The notes beneath the pieces are model-generated. The model was not told the DNA's origin. It worked only from the letters and a program-made list of their open reading frames with translations, and made no database searches. A stretch of 64,000 bases of DNA from Sciurus carolinensis (Eukaryota; Chordata; Mammalia; Rodentia; Sciuridae), in NCBI RefSeq assembly GCF_902686445.1, contig NC_062213.1, forward strand, positions 34,360,741 to 34,424,740, written 5' to 3'. A program made the position numbers and the translations under genes. Shown in pieces: positions 11,038-21,441 of this stretch (position 1 is the stretch's first letter; each line of letters begins with the position of its first letter).

Positions 11038-12784
11038 GAAAGAACTTTGTGCACTGTAAGTACCAAGTGAATGTTATGTTGTATTGATTTTGATATTTTT
11101 TTGGCATTGGAGCCTTGTGGTTATTTTTGTAATCTCTAGGATTAAAGTTCCCATTTTGACATTGATCTCCCAAAACTTCCCTAATTAATAAGGCATGGTA
11201 TCAACATATTACCAAGTCAGTTTCCTGTGGATTATAAAGTTATATTACTGTAAATCTGAGGAATTTCTCAATATCAAGGCAAGGTACAAAAGAAAATTAC
11301 CAAACCCATATTTAGCCAGTCTAATGTAAAGTTTGCTAGAGACCCCTCTGCTCTCCATATTTCTGTCCAGTTAGCTTCTTCTCCTCAAGACCAACCAAAG
11401 AAGACCTCTGGATTTTTATCTTCACTGCACTCCAGCCCAACTTTTGCATTTATGTCCCATGTGTCTGTATATGTATATGTGTATGCTAAATTTAGTGTGT
11501 GCATGTATGTATGGATTTAGTTTTAGTCTGGCTAAGTTTGGCTCATCAACAATGAAGCAAGGAATACTTCCTTGTTTTCCAGGTTCTCTCCCTAGTTCGA
11601 ATCCAAGGCCAACCAAGTTGTGAGTAAAGATTACCTCAAAGCAATCATCCTCTCTGGCTATAGAAATCTAACCACTCAGATAGCAAACTTATCTCTAACA
11701 TTTCTTTTCTCTTAATATTTTGTTTTAGGACACATGGATCTTAGGATCATCTCTTTCATAAACTTAAGGTTTTTTAAAATTGAGGAAGCAATAAAAAATG
11801 CACACTAAGGGCACTGTCCTTCCATCTATGCATTACTACCTTATTCAGCTGGTAAAAGAAAGAGCAGGTTTTTACTGAGGGTAGGCAGTAGTCTGTGTTT
11901 AGCAAAGCATCCCTTAATCCAGTTCTATAACTTTGTTCCATGTTTGGCTTATTTAAAATCTTGGAAATTACCAGCTCTTACAGAACTAGATGCATATGGA
12001 TATATGTAAAATGTAACTAAACAGGACTTGTGTCATATTATTACCAAAATAAGTTACTGAAATACACTCCATCCTACACTGGTTTCTCAATACCAGTCAA
12101 TAAATTAATAGCAATTAAAAAGCAACTGTTTTCTAGGCAGCCAAATGATGTACTAATGACCTCGTTCTTTTCTGAGAAGGCTATTGGTCTTCACTTTTCT
12201 TTTGACTTTTATCTATGGAATACATTTTGGACACAGCATTCATGAAAAATATATTGGACACCAAAACAGATTTCAGATTATTAATCAACACACATAATTT
12301 ATCACTAAGTACTAACCTCGCCTATCTTCTTAATGTACAACTTAGTTAAAACAAGAAGAACCATAGTGTACATTAACGCCGAAGGGTTACTGCATTTCCA
12401 GAGAAGGGTGGTTGTACACAATTTATTAACAGTAGGTTGCTGATTCCCAAATGGTGTGTTACTGATTATAAAACAATTTGACTATAATCATTCTGTTGTA
12501 GTGCTTAAAGCAATGCACATTAACAGAAGATGAATTTTTTTCTAGTATAGTTAAACAGTACAAATGTAAACACTGAAAATTCCCCAGTCTGATACAAAGC
12601 AAATATCACATTGGTTCACCATATGGAACTTTGATGTGCAGGGAAACTTAAGTGCCACAATGTAACACTCAAGTTTGCTTTCAGGAGAATACATCAGAGG
12701 GCAAGGCACAGTGTCTAGTGAAAACTTCTCCAGGACTATTTACTCTGAAAATACTTTCCCAGAGATTTGTTGCTTTGAGGCAAT
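11038..12784. other. Unassigned sequence
   Basis: No gene recognised. A TG/TA-rich low-complexity patch lies at about 11459-11515. A low-repeat stretch near 12300-12600 has more even composition but no diagnostic motif. Confidence 0.5.
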
Positions 12785-13268
12785 CCTTTTGGTTTTGTTG
12801 TATTTTTTTTTACTTTTTTCATATTGTTATTAATATTTGTATTTGTTCTAATTAGTTATACATGTCAATAGAATGCATTTATGCATTTGGATAAATCATA
12901 CAATAATGTAGTATAATTTCTCATTTTTTCTGATTTTATATGTTGTAGGATCACATTGGTCATGTAGTCATATATGTACGTGAGGTAATAAAGTCTGTCT
13001 CACTCTACTATCCTTCCTACCCCAGCTCCTTCCCCTCCCTTCACTCCCCTCTACCTAATCTAAAGTAACTCTATTCTTCTCTAGCACCACGACCCTCCTC
13101 ATTCCCTCCTCATTGTGAAGTAGCATCCACATATCAGAGAAAACTTTTGGCCTTTGGTTTTTGGGGATTGATTTATTTCACTTAGTATGATATTCTCCAA
13201 CTCCATCCATTTACCAGCAAATGCCATAATTTTATTCTTCTTTAAAGAAAAGTTGAGTAATATTCCAT

Positions 13269-13309
<41 letters not shown>

Positions 13310-13735
13310 CACACATTTTCTTTACCCATCTGTTGAAGGGCACCTAGGTTGGTTCCAGAGTTTAGAGTTTAGCTATTGTGAGTTCTGCTGCTATAAACAT
13401 TGATGTGGCTGCATCACTGTAGTATACTTATTTTAAGTTCTTTGGGTATAAACTCAGGAGTGGGATTGCTGGGTCAAGTGGTGGTTCCATCCCAAGTTTT
13501 CTGAGGAATCTCCATACTGTTTCCATAATGGTTGCACCAATTTGCATTCACACCAGCAATGTATGAGTGAACCTTTTTCCCAACATCCTTGCCAACATTT
13601 ATTGTAGCTTGTATTCTTGATAAGAGATATTCTGATTGGAGTGAGATAAAATCTAAGAATACTTTTGATTTGCATTTCTCTAATTGCTAGAGATGCTGAA
13701 TATTTTTTTATATATTTGTTGACCGATTGTATTTC
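12785..13735 (-). mobile_element. L1 3' end, sciurid type, antisense
   Basis: This is the reverse complement of the L1 3' end seen at 37203-37830. It contains the 'tgttctaattagttatacat' tail region, 'ctctactatccttcctaccc' and 'ctccatccatttaccagcaa'. Deeper sequence includes 'gtgggattgctgggtcaagt' and 'gatttgcatttctctaattg'. About 950 bp, 5' truncated, with a (TA)n expansion inside. Confidence 0.9.
13268..13309. repeat. (TA)n microsatellite within the L1
   Basis: About 42 bases of TA with one TG step, expanded at the L1 position that reads 'tattccattgtgtatatata' in less altered copies. Confidence 0.95.
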
Positions 13736-13955
13736 TTTTACTTTTTCATATTTTTGATTGGCATATTATATTGCGATTACATATAAGGGTGGAATTCATT
13801 GTTACATATATATAATGCACATAACAACATATCATTGGCCAATATCACTGGCCAATATCATTCTCCAGTATTTCTTCTTTCCCTCTCCTCCTCCCTCCCC
13901 CAATTTCTTTTCTGTACTGATCTGTCTTCCATTTTCAAGAGAATACCCACCCCAA
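13736..13955 (-). mobile_element. Second, different L1 3' end, antisense
   Basis: 'ggtggaattcattgttacat' followed by a 'cataacaacatatcattggc' stretch and a pyrimidine-rich 'ccctctcctcctccctcccc' block parallels the L1 3' end at 61640-61800. It is a different subfamily from the copy at 12785-13735, so it is a separate insertion. Confidence 0.7.
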
Positions 13956-13999
13956 CATACACACAAACACACACACACACACGCACACACACACACACT
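13956..13999. repeat. (CA)n microsatellite
   Basis: CA dinucleotide run with one CG interruption. Both plus-strand open frames over this interval are low-complexity artefacts. Confidence 0.95.
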
Positions 14000-15918
14000 T
14001 TTCTTTCCCTTTCTAAAGAAGGTCTTTTAAATGAAGGAAGATGAAGTCATTTTCAAATAAAAGTGATTCCACGGCATTGTATTTTTATTCTCTGGAAAGT
14101 TGAGTTATTGTATCTGGGTCCAAGCCCCAAAGAGAAAATCTAGCAAAGCCAGTTTCCTATTGAATCCTCACCTGTAGGAACCTTTCTGTCCTTGACATGG
14201 TAGAGACCTGGGTACCATGAAAACTTCAAGACCACCCACAAGATCAGAGGAAGGTAAACTGTGAGGATTCTTGCTTTTCATGTCCACTTCTTAAATTTCA
14301 TATATATGCCTGTGGGTTTTGTTGTTGTTATTTTGCAAGAATGACTCCTCTGTAGAACAAGTTTGAAACTCAGTGCTCCAAATAAAATAGTTGATAGATA
14401 CAATATATCAGACTCCGTATATGACCCAGTTTCCTGGGACCTCTAAGGATGTGGCCAGGAATGAAAGCACTATTTATTGACTTCTGGTCACAAGTCTTCA
14501 GCATCAACACATCCCTCCATTTCCCAACTTTTAATCTGTGACTTTAGTCTATTTAAATATATTACTTTCTAAATGTCTTCAAGAATAAAGCCATATTGCC
14601 ACATATGAAAAATATAATAAAAATATTTCAATGTAATTTTTTGTGTTTTATTCCCCTACATACTTTCGAAAATTCTGAAGCATCAGACAATTGCAAAATG
14701 AAGAAATAGCTTAAAATTTTCAAGTTCCCCCCAAAATTAGGAGGGTAAAAAAGACATATGTACAAAGTACTAAGAATGCAGGAAGAATTATTTGATTATG
14801 AGTCAAGTGACATTCACACCTACAACAAGTGAGTACTTTTTCTCAGTGTATAAGAAGTGAAAACTAGAAATCAGTATATGTGTTTTTAGATAGTATGCGA
14901 AGTTTCTCTAAGGAAAAGCAGACTATTACTTCAACCATTCTTGCCCAGCAGATTCTAAGTGAGTTTAAATTTTAATTACATGAGATTTTAGGGGTTTTTT
15001 TGAAAATTAATATTTATAGTAAAGGGTATGTCCTAGGATTTTCTTTGTTTAATGAATTAGCTCCATCTCCCAGTTTTGCCAAGGTATGAGAGGCTCTCCC
15101 TTTCAATCTGAACCCAGTGAGAAGTAGTGTCCACTCAGAGTAGGTCATATAAGGAACTGATCACAGTCCTGAGAACACAAGCATGAAGCATTCCTGAAAG
15201 ACAGCCAAGAACGCTGACAGCAGGCTGTGGACGAGTTGTCTTCACTCTTCTGCTGTAAGGACATTACCCTTTGGCTCAGAAGGTGCATAGTCTTGCTAAC
15301 ATGGGCCCATGCAGATTTTGGATCCCAGTTCGGTTTTCATCCATTTATGAGGTTTTGCAGCCAAGGTTCATCTGACCCTACCTGGTGACTATTCTCACTG
15401 CACATTTCTGAGAAAGCTAAATTTGCAGTCAAACCTTGTGCCGGCATAAGCACTCTCTCTTTTACCAACTTCGGTGCTCTAGTTGCGTGCCCCAGAAGCA
15501 TGTTGGATGTTCTCTTTGCCTCTCTGGGAAGCTCAAGGCTGTCTCTTCCCTTCTTCCCAGACTCATAATTCTAATAATTCTACTGTATGGCATCTGCAAT
15601 TACACCATGGCTGCCTTCTCTCTGGGCCTCCTAAAGCACATGAAATACAGGTTGTCCGACCTCTCAGATCCCCAGACTTAGAGTCGGGGTATTTGTTATG
15701 CTTTCCACCTGACACAAGGAAAACAAACATTCATCAAGGGGCAGAGGGCAGGATACAGGGCCTCCCACACCAACTCTGTTGCATCTGGGCTTCCTTTTCT
15801 CTCCTCCTCCTCCTCCTCCTGAACTCAGGGTTTTCAACAGTATATGTGGGAAGTAGAGAACATATGATTCTTATGATTATTCTCATGATTTCCTGAAACA
15901 TTGTGTCTGACCCTTACA
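14000..15918. other. Unassigned, low-repeat sequence
   Basis: About 1.9 kb without a repeat I can name. Open frames at 15436-15681 and 15483-15896 overlap in different frames. The longer (137 codons) ends in a short CTC-repeat-driven leucine run. Neither has a recognisable domain, so I do not call a gene. Confidence 0.5.
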
Positions 15919-16384
15919 TTTTAGTCACGGTTCTCTAAAGAAAAAGATCCATCAGGATATGTATAGGTAGAGACTGAGATTTATTTTAAGGAATTGGCTC
16001 GCATGACTGTGGGTTCTTGGCCAGCCCAAAGTCTGATGGGGAAGGCGAGCAGGACAAGACTCAGGAAAACCTGTGTTTCAAGTCCAAAGGCAGCCTGTTG
16101 CAAAAGCAGGAGGAGTTGGCGTCACAGGTAAAGTCTGAAGGCAGGCTGCTGAAGAATATCCTCTGCTTTTGAAAGGCCAACCTTTTGCTCTGGTCAGTCT
16201 TCACTGGCTGAATGAGACCCACCTTTATCACTGACAGCCATTTGCTTTGTTCAATTTCACAAACTTAAATGCAGATCTGATTTAAAAAAAAAAAAAAACA
16301 TCATTGTAGAAACATCCAGAATAACTTGGGGCCAAATATTTAGGTACTGTGGCCCAAACTGACACATAAAATTAGCCATCATAC
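15919..16384 (-). mobile_element. ERVL-type LTR (MLT2B-like), antisense
   Basis: It starts 'ttagtcacggttctctaaag' and ends 'gacacataaaattagccatc', the reversed termini of a common mammalian LTR whose sense start reads 'tgatggttaattttatgtgt'. An A15 run sits inside at about 16284-16298. The family name is from memory. Confidence 0.65.
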
Positions 16385-16534
16385 CTTTGAATTTAGAAGC
16401 AAAATTTGTCCTTTTTGTGTTTTTTCAAGTTTCTAATAACTATTGCCCAGGGCTAATGATAGACTTATTTCTCAGAGAAGAAGTAAGTGGTGGTCATGAT
16501 TGGGAAAGAAGGGAAGAAGAAGGAATAGTCTGGT

Positions 16535-16610
16535 TAATATGCATTAAACAAATATTTATTGCCTACTATATTCCAAGTACCATTCTAGGTACTATGTTTT
16601 ACATGATTAC
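16535..16610 (-). mobile_element. L2 3' end fragment, antisense
   Basis: 'aacaaatatttattgcctac' and 'tccaagtaccattctaggta' match the reversed L2 terminus. It is cut off at 16610 where a MaLR LTR begins. Confidence 0.65.
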
Positions 16611-17016
16611 TGTTATGGGTTTAGATATGAAGTATCCCTGAAAGAGTTCACGGATGAGAAACATGATAGCCAATATAACAATGCTCAAAGTGAAGTGATT
16701 ACATTATGAGTAATCACTCTTAAGTGGACTAATCCATTTTCCTTTCCTTTCTTCTCCTCCCCTTCCCTCCCCTCCCCTCCATTACTCTTCTCCCTCTCCC
16801 TCCCTCCCTCCCTCTCCTCCCCCCTTTCCTAGCTTCCCTGAGTTGAGCAGCTTTCTTCCTTCAGACATTTTGCCATGATATTCTACTTCATTCAGGCCCA
16901 GAGCCTGAATGGAGCCAATGGAGTCAGCCAACTATGGACTGAAGCTGTGAAACAATAGGCCCCAAATAAACATTTCCTCCCCTAAGATGTTCTGAACACA
17001 AATGCTGGTTAATACA
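16611..17016 (+). mobile_element. Solo MaLR LTR, sense
   Basis: It begins 'tgttatgggtttagatatga' and ends near 'tgctggttaataca'. The second half is the most typical part: 'gagttgagcagctttcttcc', 'catgatattctacttcattc', 'ccaactatggactgaagctg', 'caataggccccaaataaaca', the last carrying the LTR polyadenylation signal AATAAA. A pyrimidine-rich tract expands the centre. Confidence 0.75.
16738..16830. repeat. C/T-rich tract, G4-capable on the minus strand
   Basis: Almost pure pyrimidine stretch with repeated CCCTCC units. The minus strand around 16759-16780 reads runs of three to four G separated by single A or AA, a G-quadruplex-type pattern. Confidence 0.85.
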
Positions 17017-17210
17017 ATTGATCTACCACAAGTATTTTTTGTCCTTAAATTTTATTGATCTCAAATCTAGAAGTCCACTTGTATTTCCTCTTTGGTATAC
17101 TTCTAGATATTTTAGTCCAAAGTTTTCTATTTTACTGTATATTTTATAGTATGAATTAATTCAAATTGAGAGACCTCTAAATAGATACTGTAGTATCTAA
17201 AGTTCATTCC

Positions 17211-17313
17211 AATTTTTTTTTTTTTTTTTTTTTTTTGGCAGTGCTGGAAATTGAACTGAGGGCCTTGTGCATGCTAGTCAAGGTCTCTACCACTGCACCA
17301 CATCCCCAGCCCT
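17211..17313 (-). mobile_element. ID SINE, antisense, with target-site duplication
   Basis: The reverse complement reads 'ggctggggatgtggtgcagt' at the start, a degenerate B box near 'ggccctcagttcaatttcc', and a long A tail (poly-T at 17213-17236). A 13-bp direct repeat 'taaagttcattcc' at 17198-17210 and 17314-17326 flanks it and defines the integration site. ID elements are Pol III-transcribed, tRNA-derived SINEs mobilised by L1. Confidence 0.92.
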
Positions 17314-17326
17314 TAAAGTTCATTCC

Positions 17327-18639
17327 CAAAATGGGACCTCCAGAAATAGGACATTATTAAGAAATCAAAATTCTGCCCTAAAATAAAATATAGAATCAAA
17401 AAACTATCTGAGCTGAAGCTGTTTACCTGGAGAAGTAAATTCCAGGTCATAATCTGGATCCCTAGTTGACTTTGTTGTAATGAACATTTGCAGCCCATAC
17501 TAATTTCCCTTGGGAAATATTGCCTAGTCTTTAACCTCAAATACTTACATAGAAAGCTGTCCCAAAATACTCAGAGAGTGATATTGCTGATCTCTCTTGC
17601 TATCTTTATAAGTAATTTCTTGAAATTGCATTTTTATTTGAAAGAAAAAATAGACTCCAACTAAGACAGGTTTTGCCTATAGGTCTCTCATGTACACATC
17701 TCAGTTTGGAAAAGTTCTAGCCCTTTCTCCTATCAATAAGGAGACATTGTCTTTTCAGGGCTGTTAGAACAAAGAAATTGTTTTCTTTTTCCTGGGAAGC
17801 CACTAAGACAGGATTAAGTAGCACAATCCAATGGCCATAACAGAGACTGATGAGTAGGTCAGAGACAGTGGATAAACTGGCTTATTGCTTGGGGCGACCA
17901 TGTCTACCTCAGGTGATAGAGAATGCTTGACTGTTCTCTGAGGAAACTAAAGAAACCTGACCACCACCTAAATCAATGAAGCCTTAGGCCCTTAGGCCAT
18001 TTCCTGCTTTAGAGGCGTGCAGGGGCAATGTTTGCCTAGAATTTCCCAAAGTATTTCATTGGAAGAGCTTAAGCCCATTCATAAAACTCCAACAATTTCT
18101 AGGGGTTATGCATTGATCACTCTAAAATCCCTCACACTACTCTACCATGTCTCTGATTGTTCTTCATTGGAATTTTAATTGTCACCTGATAAGATAGAGA
18201 CAAAAGTTAAACACCAAATGCCTGAACCCCAAACCACAGAAGATACTAAAATTTCCTAGGGAAAGCTTCTTGCAAAGTGGCTTTATCAAAATAAATTTAA
18301 ATCTAAAAACTTTATAAAATAATTTCTCAACTGTATCAAGGATTTAAACTTTAGTAGTGTGTTGTTGTGTTGATCATTTACACCAGACAATTTACAAAAG
18401 AACCTGAATTTTTTTTCAAAAGGAAGCAAATGACCCCATTGATAATTGGTAACTCCACTGGTAAAGAATATCTGTACATAAATAAAATAAGGCTTGACCA
18501 CTTGTTTAGAAAATTACCTATGAAAAAGAACACAAGGTGAGCCATTAGACTTTTAGCAGCCTTATAAAGTTGAGAACAATTTAAATATAGTAAATGCTTG
18601 AAAGGAATTAGACTGATGCTCTTGATGTCAGACTTGAAA
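17327..18639. other. Unassigned sequence
   Basis: No gene or confident repeat in about 1.3 kb. Short minus-strand frames at 17313-17540 and 18286-18501 carry no recognisable motif. Confidence 0.5.
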
Positions 18640-18800
18640 GCTGGAGTTCATATTGAACAAATGTTTAATGAACAGCTATTATATGCCAGCATAGTGCTAG
18701 ATGCTACTTTAGTTATAGTAATCAATGAAGCAAAGCCTCCATCCTCAGTAATTCAAATTTCTAGAGTTAGGGAAGGGAAGAATAAGCAGTCAAACAAATA
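18640..18800 (-). mobile_element. L2 3' end, antisense
   Basis: 'ttgaacaaatgtttaatgaa', 'tgccagcatagtgctagatg', 'caatgaagcaaagcctccat' follows the reversed L2 3' end, diverged. The 79-codon open frame over it is incidental. Confidence 0.65.
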
Positions 18801-18963
18801 TGTGAGTAACCATCCGATGTCATCATATTTGCTATAGAAAAATAGAGATATAAACAAAGTGCTACTGCTATGAAAATGAAGAAAGAGAAGAGTCTTAAAG
18901 GAGAGAGAAAATTGTGAAAAGTGTCATAGATTAAAAGACATTCAGCACTAGATAACTTAAAAG

Positions 18964-19164
18964 ACCCTACAGTACAACTATACCTTGAAAAAAATAGTGT
19001 CCAGCATATAACAGGAGCTTAATATGATAAATGAATAAATTAAAAATGCATGAAATTTTGATAAACCCTACAGTACAACTATACCTTGAAAAAATAGTGT
19101 CCAGCATATAACAGGAGCTTAATATGATAAATGAATAAATTTAAAATGCATGAAATTTTGATAA
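18964..19164. repeat. 101-bp tandem duplication
   Basis: Copy 1 is 18964-19064 and copy 2 is 19065-19164. They differ only by one base in an A-run (seven versus six A) and one substitution near the end. Each copy carries 'gtccagcatataacaggagc' and 'gataaatgaataaat', resembling an L2 3' terminus in sense orientation. Confidence 0.98.
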
Positions 19165-20318
19165 ACAGAGAGATAGGAATGAAAACTTCTAGGCAGAGGG
19201 AATAGCATTAGTAAAGGCTCAGAGGCAGGAAATGACAGTAATCCTGGAACACAGGGAATCACTGAGATGATATTTGTAGTATAAGAAAGGAATAGAGTAT
19301 ATGAATCTAGAAATGTATGTTGCAGCAGCATAAGGTATGACTTATAATAATCATCTGAGGATTTTTATCTATACTTGAGGACTATCATCATAAGATTATA
19401 AAAGTGGCAAGATTAAAAAAATGGAAACTACTTCTAAATTTTTAAATGATTTCCAGATTTGCTAATATTCAGTATTACAATTGTCATGTAGATCTATAAT
19501 TACTGCAGAGTAAAATTTTCTGAATATTCTGAAACTCTGTTGTCCTCACTTATCCATGCTGCTCAGCCAGCTATTCTCATTGTGCTCCTGAAATATTTGT
19601 TCATGCTAAAATCCTGTCACAAGTCTTCAGTGCAGCAGCTAATATTTTACAATTGATCAAATAATCTTGGCTATATATTCCAAATATGCGACTTAATGAA
19701 AACAACACAAAAGATTTATGCTCCATTTAATGTACTTGGCCAAAGTCATGGGATTTCCATAGAAGATAAAAAACGAAAGGCAATGTGAGTTAATGGTTAG
19801 TTATCTTTTGGTTAACTTATATAGCTTAGCAATCACAGAACATGAAAGAAGAACCTTTGATAAAACTCAGTTGCTTTTTAAAATCCATAAAAGGCAGCTG
19901 CTGTTTGCAGCAAGAGCCATATTAACATTGGAATGCACAACTTTTAAACAAAACTTCTCAGTAGGTTTCATCTATGATTGATAGCCAAGAAACTTTTTTT
20001 TAAGTTATTGCCATTCAATGATGATAGTAAAATGAATGTAGGATAGGAAGATGTTTTTCTTTATTTTTATGTAAATGAGAATTTAGTATCAGTCTCTGGA
20101 TTTTTTTAGGGAACTTTAGTAGCTGAGAAAGAGTGTGACTTTTGGGAACTCATTGATGACAATTGCAGACTTAACGGAACAGAAGGCTTGATGAAAACTT
20201 TGAGGCCCATTTTATGTCAGAGCTCCTTCTGAAGATAATTTAGAAGTATTAAAACTTCCATAATTTTCTTAAATATATATAAGCATAAGCATCGTTCAAA
20301 AATTTCCTTTAGTATCAG
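19165..20318. other. Unassigned sequence
   Basis: AT-rich DNA without a repeat or gene I can name. Short frames at 19119-19331 (minus), 19793-19981 (plus) and 20217-20402 (minus) are uninformative. Confidence 0.5.
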
Positions 20319-20823
20319 TGTTATGGGATGGATCTGCAATACCCCAATACCCTCCAGAGGCTCATGTATTAAAGGCTTAGTCCCCAGTGCTGCAATGTTC
20401 ATAGGTGGGGCTCTTAGGAAGTGACTGGATCATGTGGCCTCTGACCCATCAATGAATTAATACACTGAGAAGATCCATGGGTGAATGGACTATGGGACAT
20501 GGTGGAAATGCAGCAGGAAAGGCCTAGTTGAAGGGAGTGGTTCTTTGGGAGTGTGCACTTGGGGACTGCATCTTGCCCCCATCCCTCACACTTGCCCTCT
20601 CTTTACCTCTCTTACCCCTGGCCCCAGCTTCGCAGTCACCATGAATGTTGCTCTGCCATGCCCTTTCGTCATGATGTACAGCCTCATCATAGACCCAGAA
20701 ACAATGGAGCCAGCTGACCATGAACTGAAATCTCTGAAACCATGAGCCAAAATCAATTTTTCTTCCTTTAAGTTGTTTTCCTCTGGTCTTTTGTCATGGT
20801 GATGGAAAGCTGACTAACACAAG
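20319..20823 (+). mobile_element. Full-length solo MaLR LTR, sense
   Basis: It starts 'tgttatgggatggatctgca' and ends 'ggaaagctgactaacac'. Internal order is typical: 'gtggggctcttaggaagtga', 'tcatgatgtacagcctcatc', 'accatgaactgaaatctctg', 'ccatgagccaaaatcaattt', then the T-rich end. The open frame of 86 codons inside runs through LTR sequence and is not a gene. Confidence 0.85.
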
Positions 20824-21316
20824 CATGATCGTGAAATATTATACTATAAGCAACTCTACAGCTTCATGAATCTCTCTGGGAAGAGACCATGAAAGGAAGC
20901 AGAACTTTGAACCACAGCAGGGGGAGATGACAGAATTTGACTGTGATAGGGTGTAATAGAAAAAGACTCATGAGAAAACAAAGAGTGGCTTAATGTTAGA
21001 AGGGTACTGACAATGTTTCATGACATTCAAAGGGATGATGACAGGACTTCACCACTATCCATCATAGAAATGGGGTTGCTTATTCAGCAAATATGGGCTC
21101 ACATATATCCCTGGAATATTCTCATCCAGGGAAAATGAAGGAAGCATAAACCCTAAGTTAACTTTCCTAATTATCCGGGTACAGCAGTTATCTAAAGCAC
21201 CCTGACACATTCCCCAATCATGTATTCCTATAGTACTTCCTGGTGCTAACTTCCTGGAAATTGACTTTCTCTAGAAATTCCACCCACTGAAATTCTTCCC
21301 ATGGTATATTAATCTC
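20824..21316. other. Unassigned sequence next to the LTR
   Basis: No recognisable repeat or gene. I do not see MaLR internal sequence, so the LTR at 20319 appears solo. Confidence 0.45.
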
Positions 21317-21330
21317 AACATAAGATCTCC

Positions 21331-21427
21331 TTTATGTGTGTGTGTGGGCGGGGGGTGCTGAGGATTGAACCCAGGGCCTTGTGCATGTAAGGCAAGCACT
21401 CTACCAACTGAGCTATCTTCCAAGCCC
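21331..21427 (-). mobile_element. ID SINE, antisense, with 14-bp target-site duplication
   Basis: The minus strand reads as a tRNA-derived ID body: 'gggcttggaagatagctcag' at the head, 'gtagagtgcttgccttacat', then a B-box block 'gggttcaatcctc'. The tail is a CA-containing A-rich run. A perfect 14-bp repeat 'aacataagatctcc' lies at 21317-21330 and 21428-21441. The body is close to consensus, suggesting a fairly recent insertion. Confidence 0.95.
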
Positions 21428-21441
21428 AACATAAGATCTCC

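Noticed and set aside
13758..14044. Two overlapping plus frames of 90 and 81 codons
   Set aside because: They cross an antisense L1 end and a (CA)n microsatellite.
15483..15896. 137-codon plus frame
   Set aside because: Overlaps another frame, has no domain, and part of its length comes from a CTC repeat.
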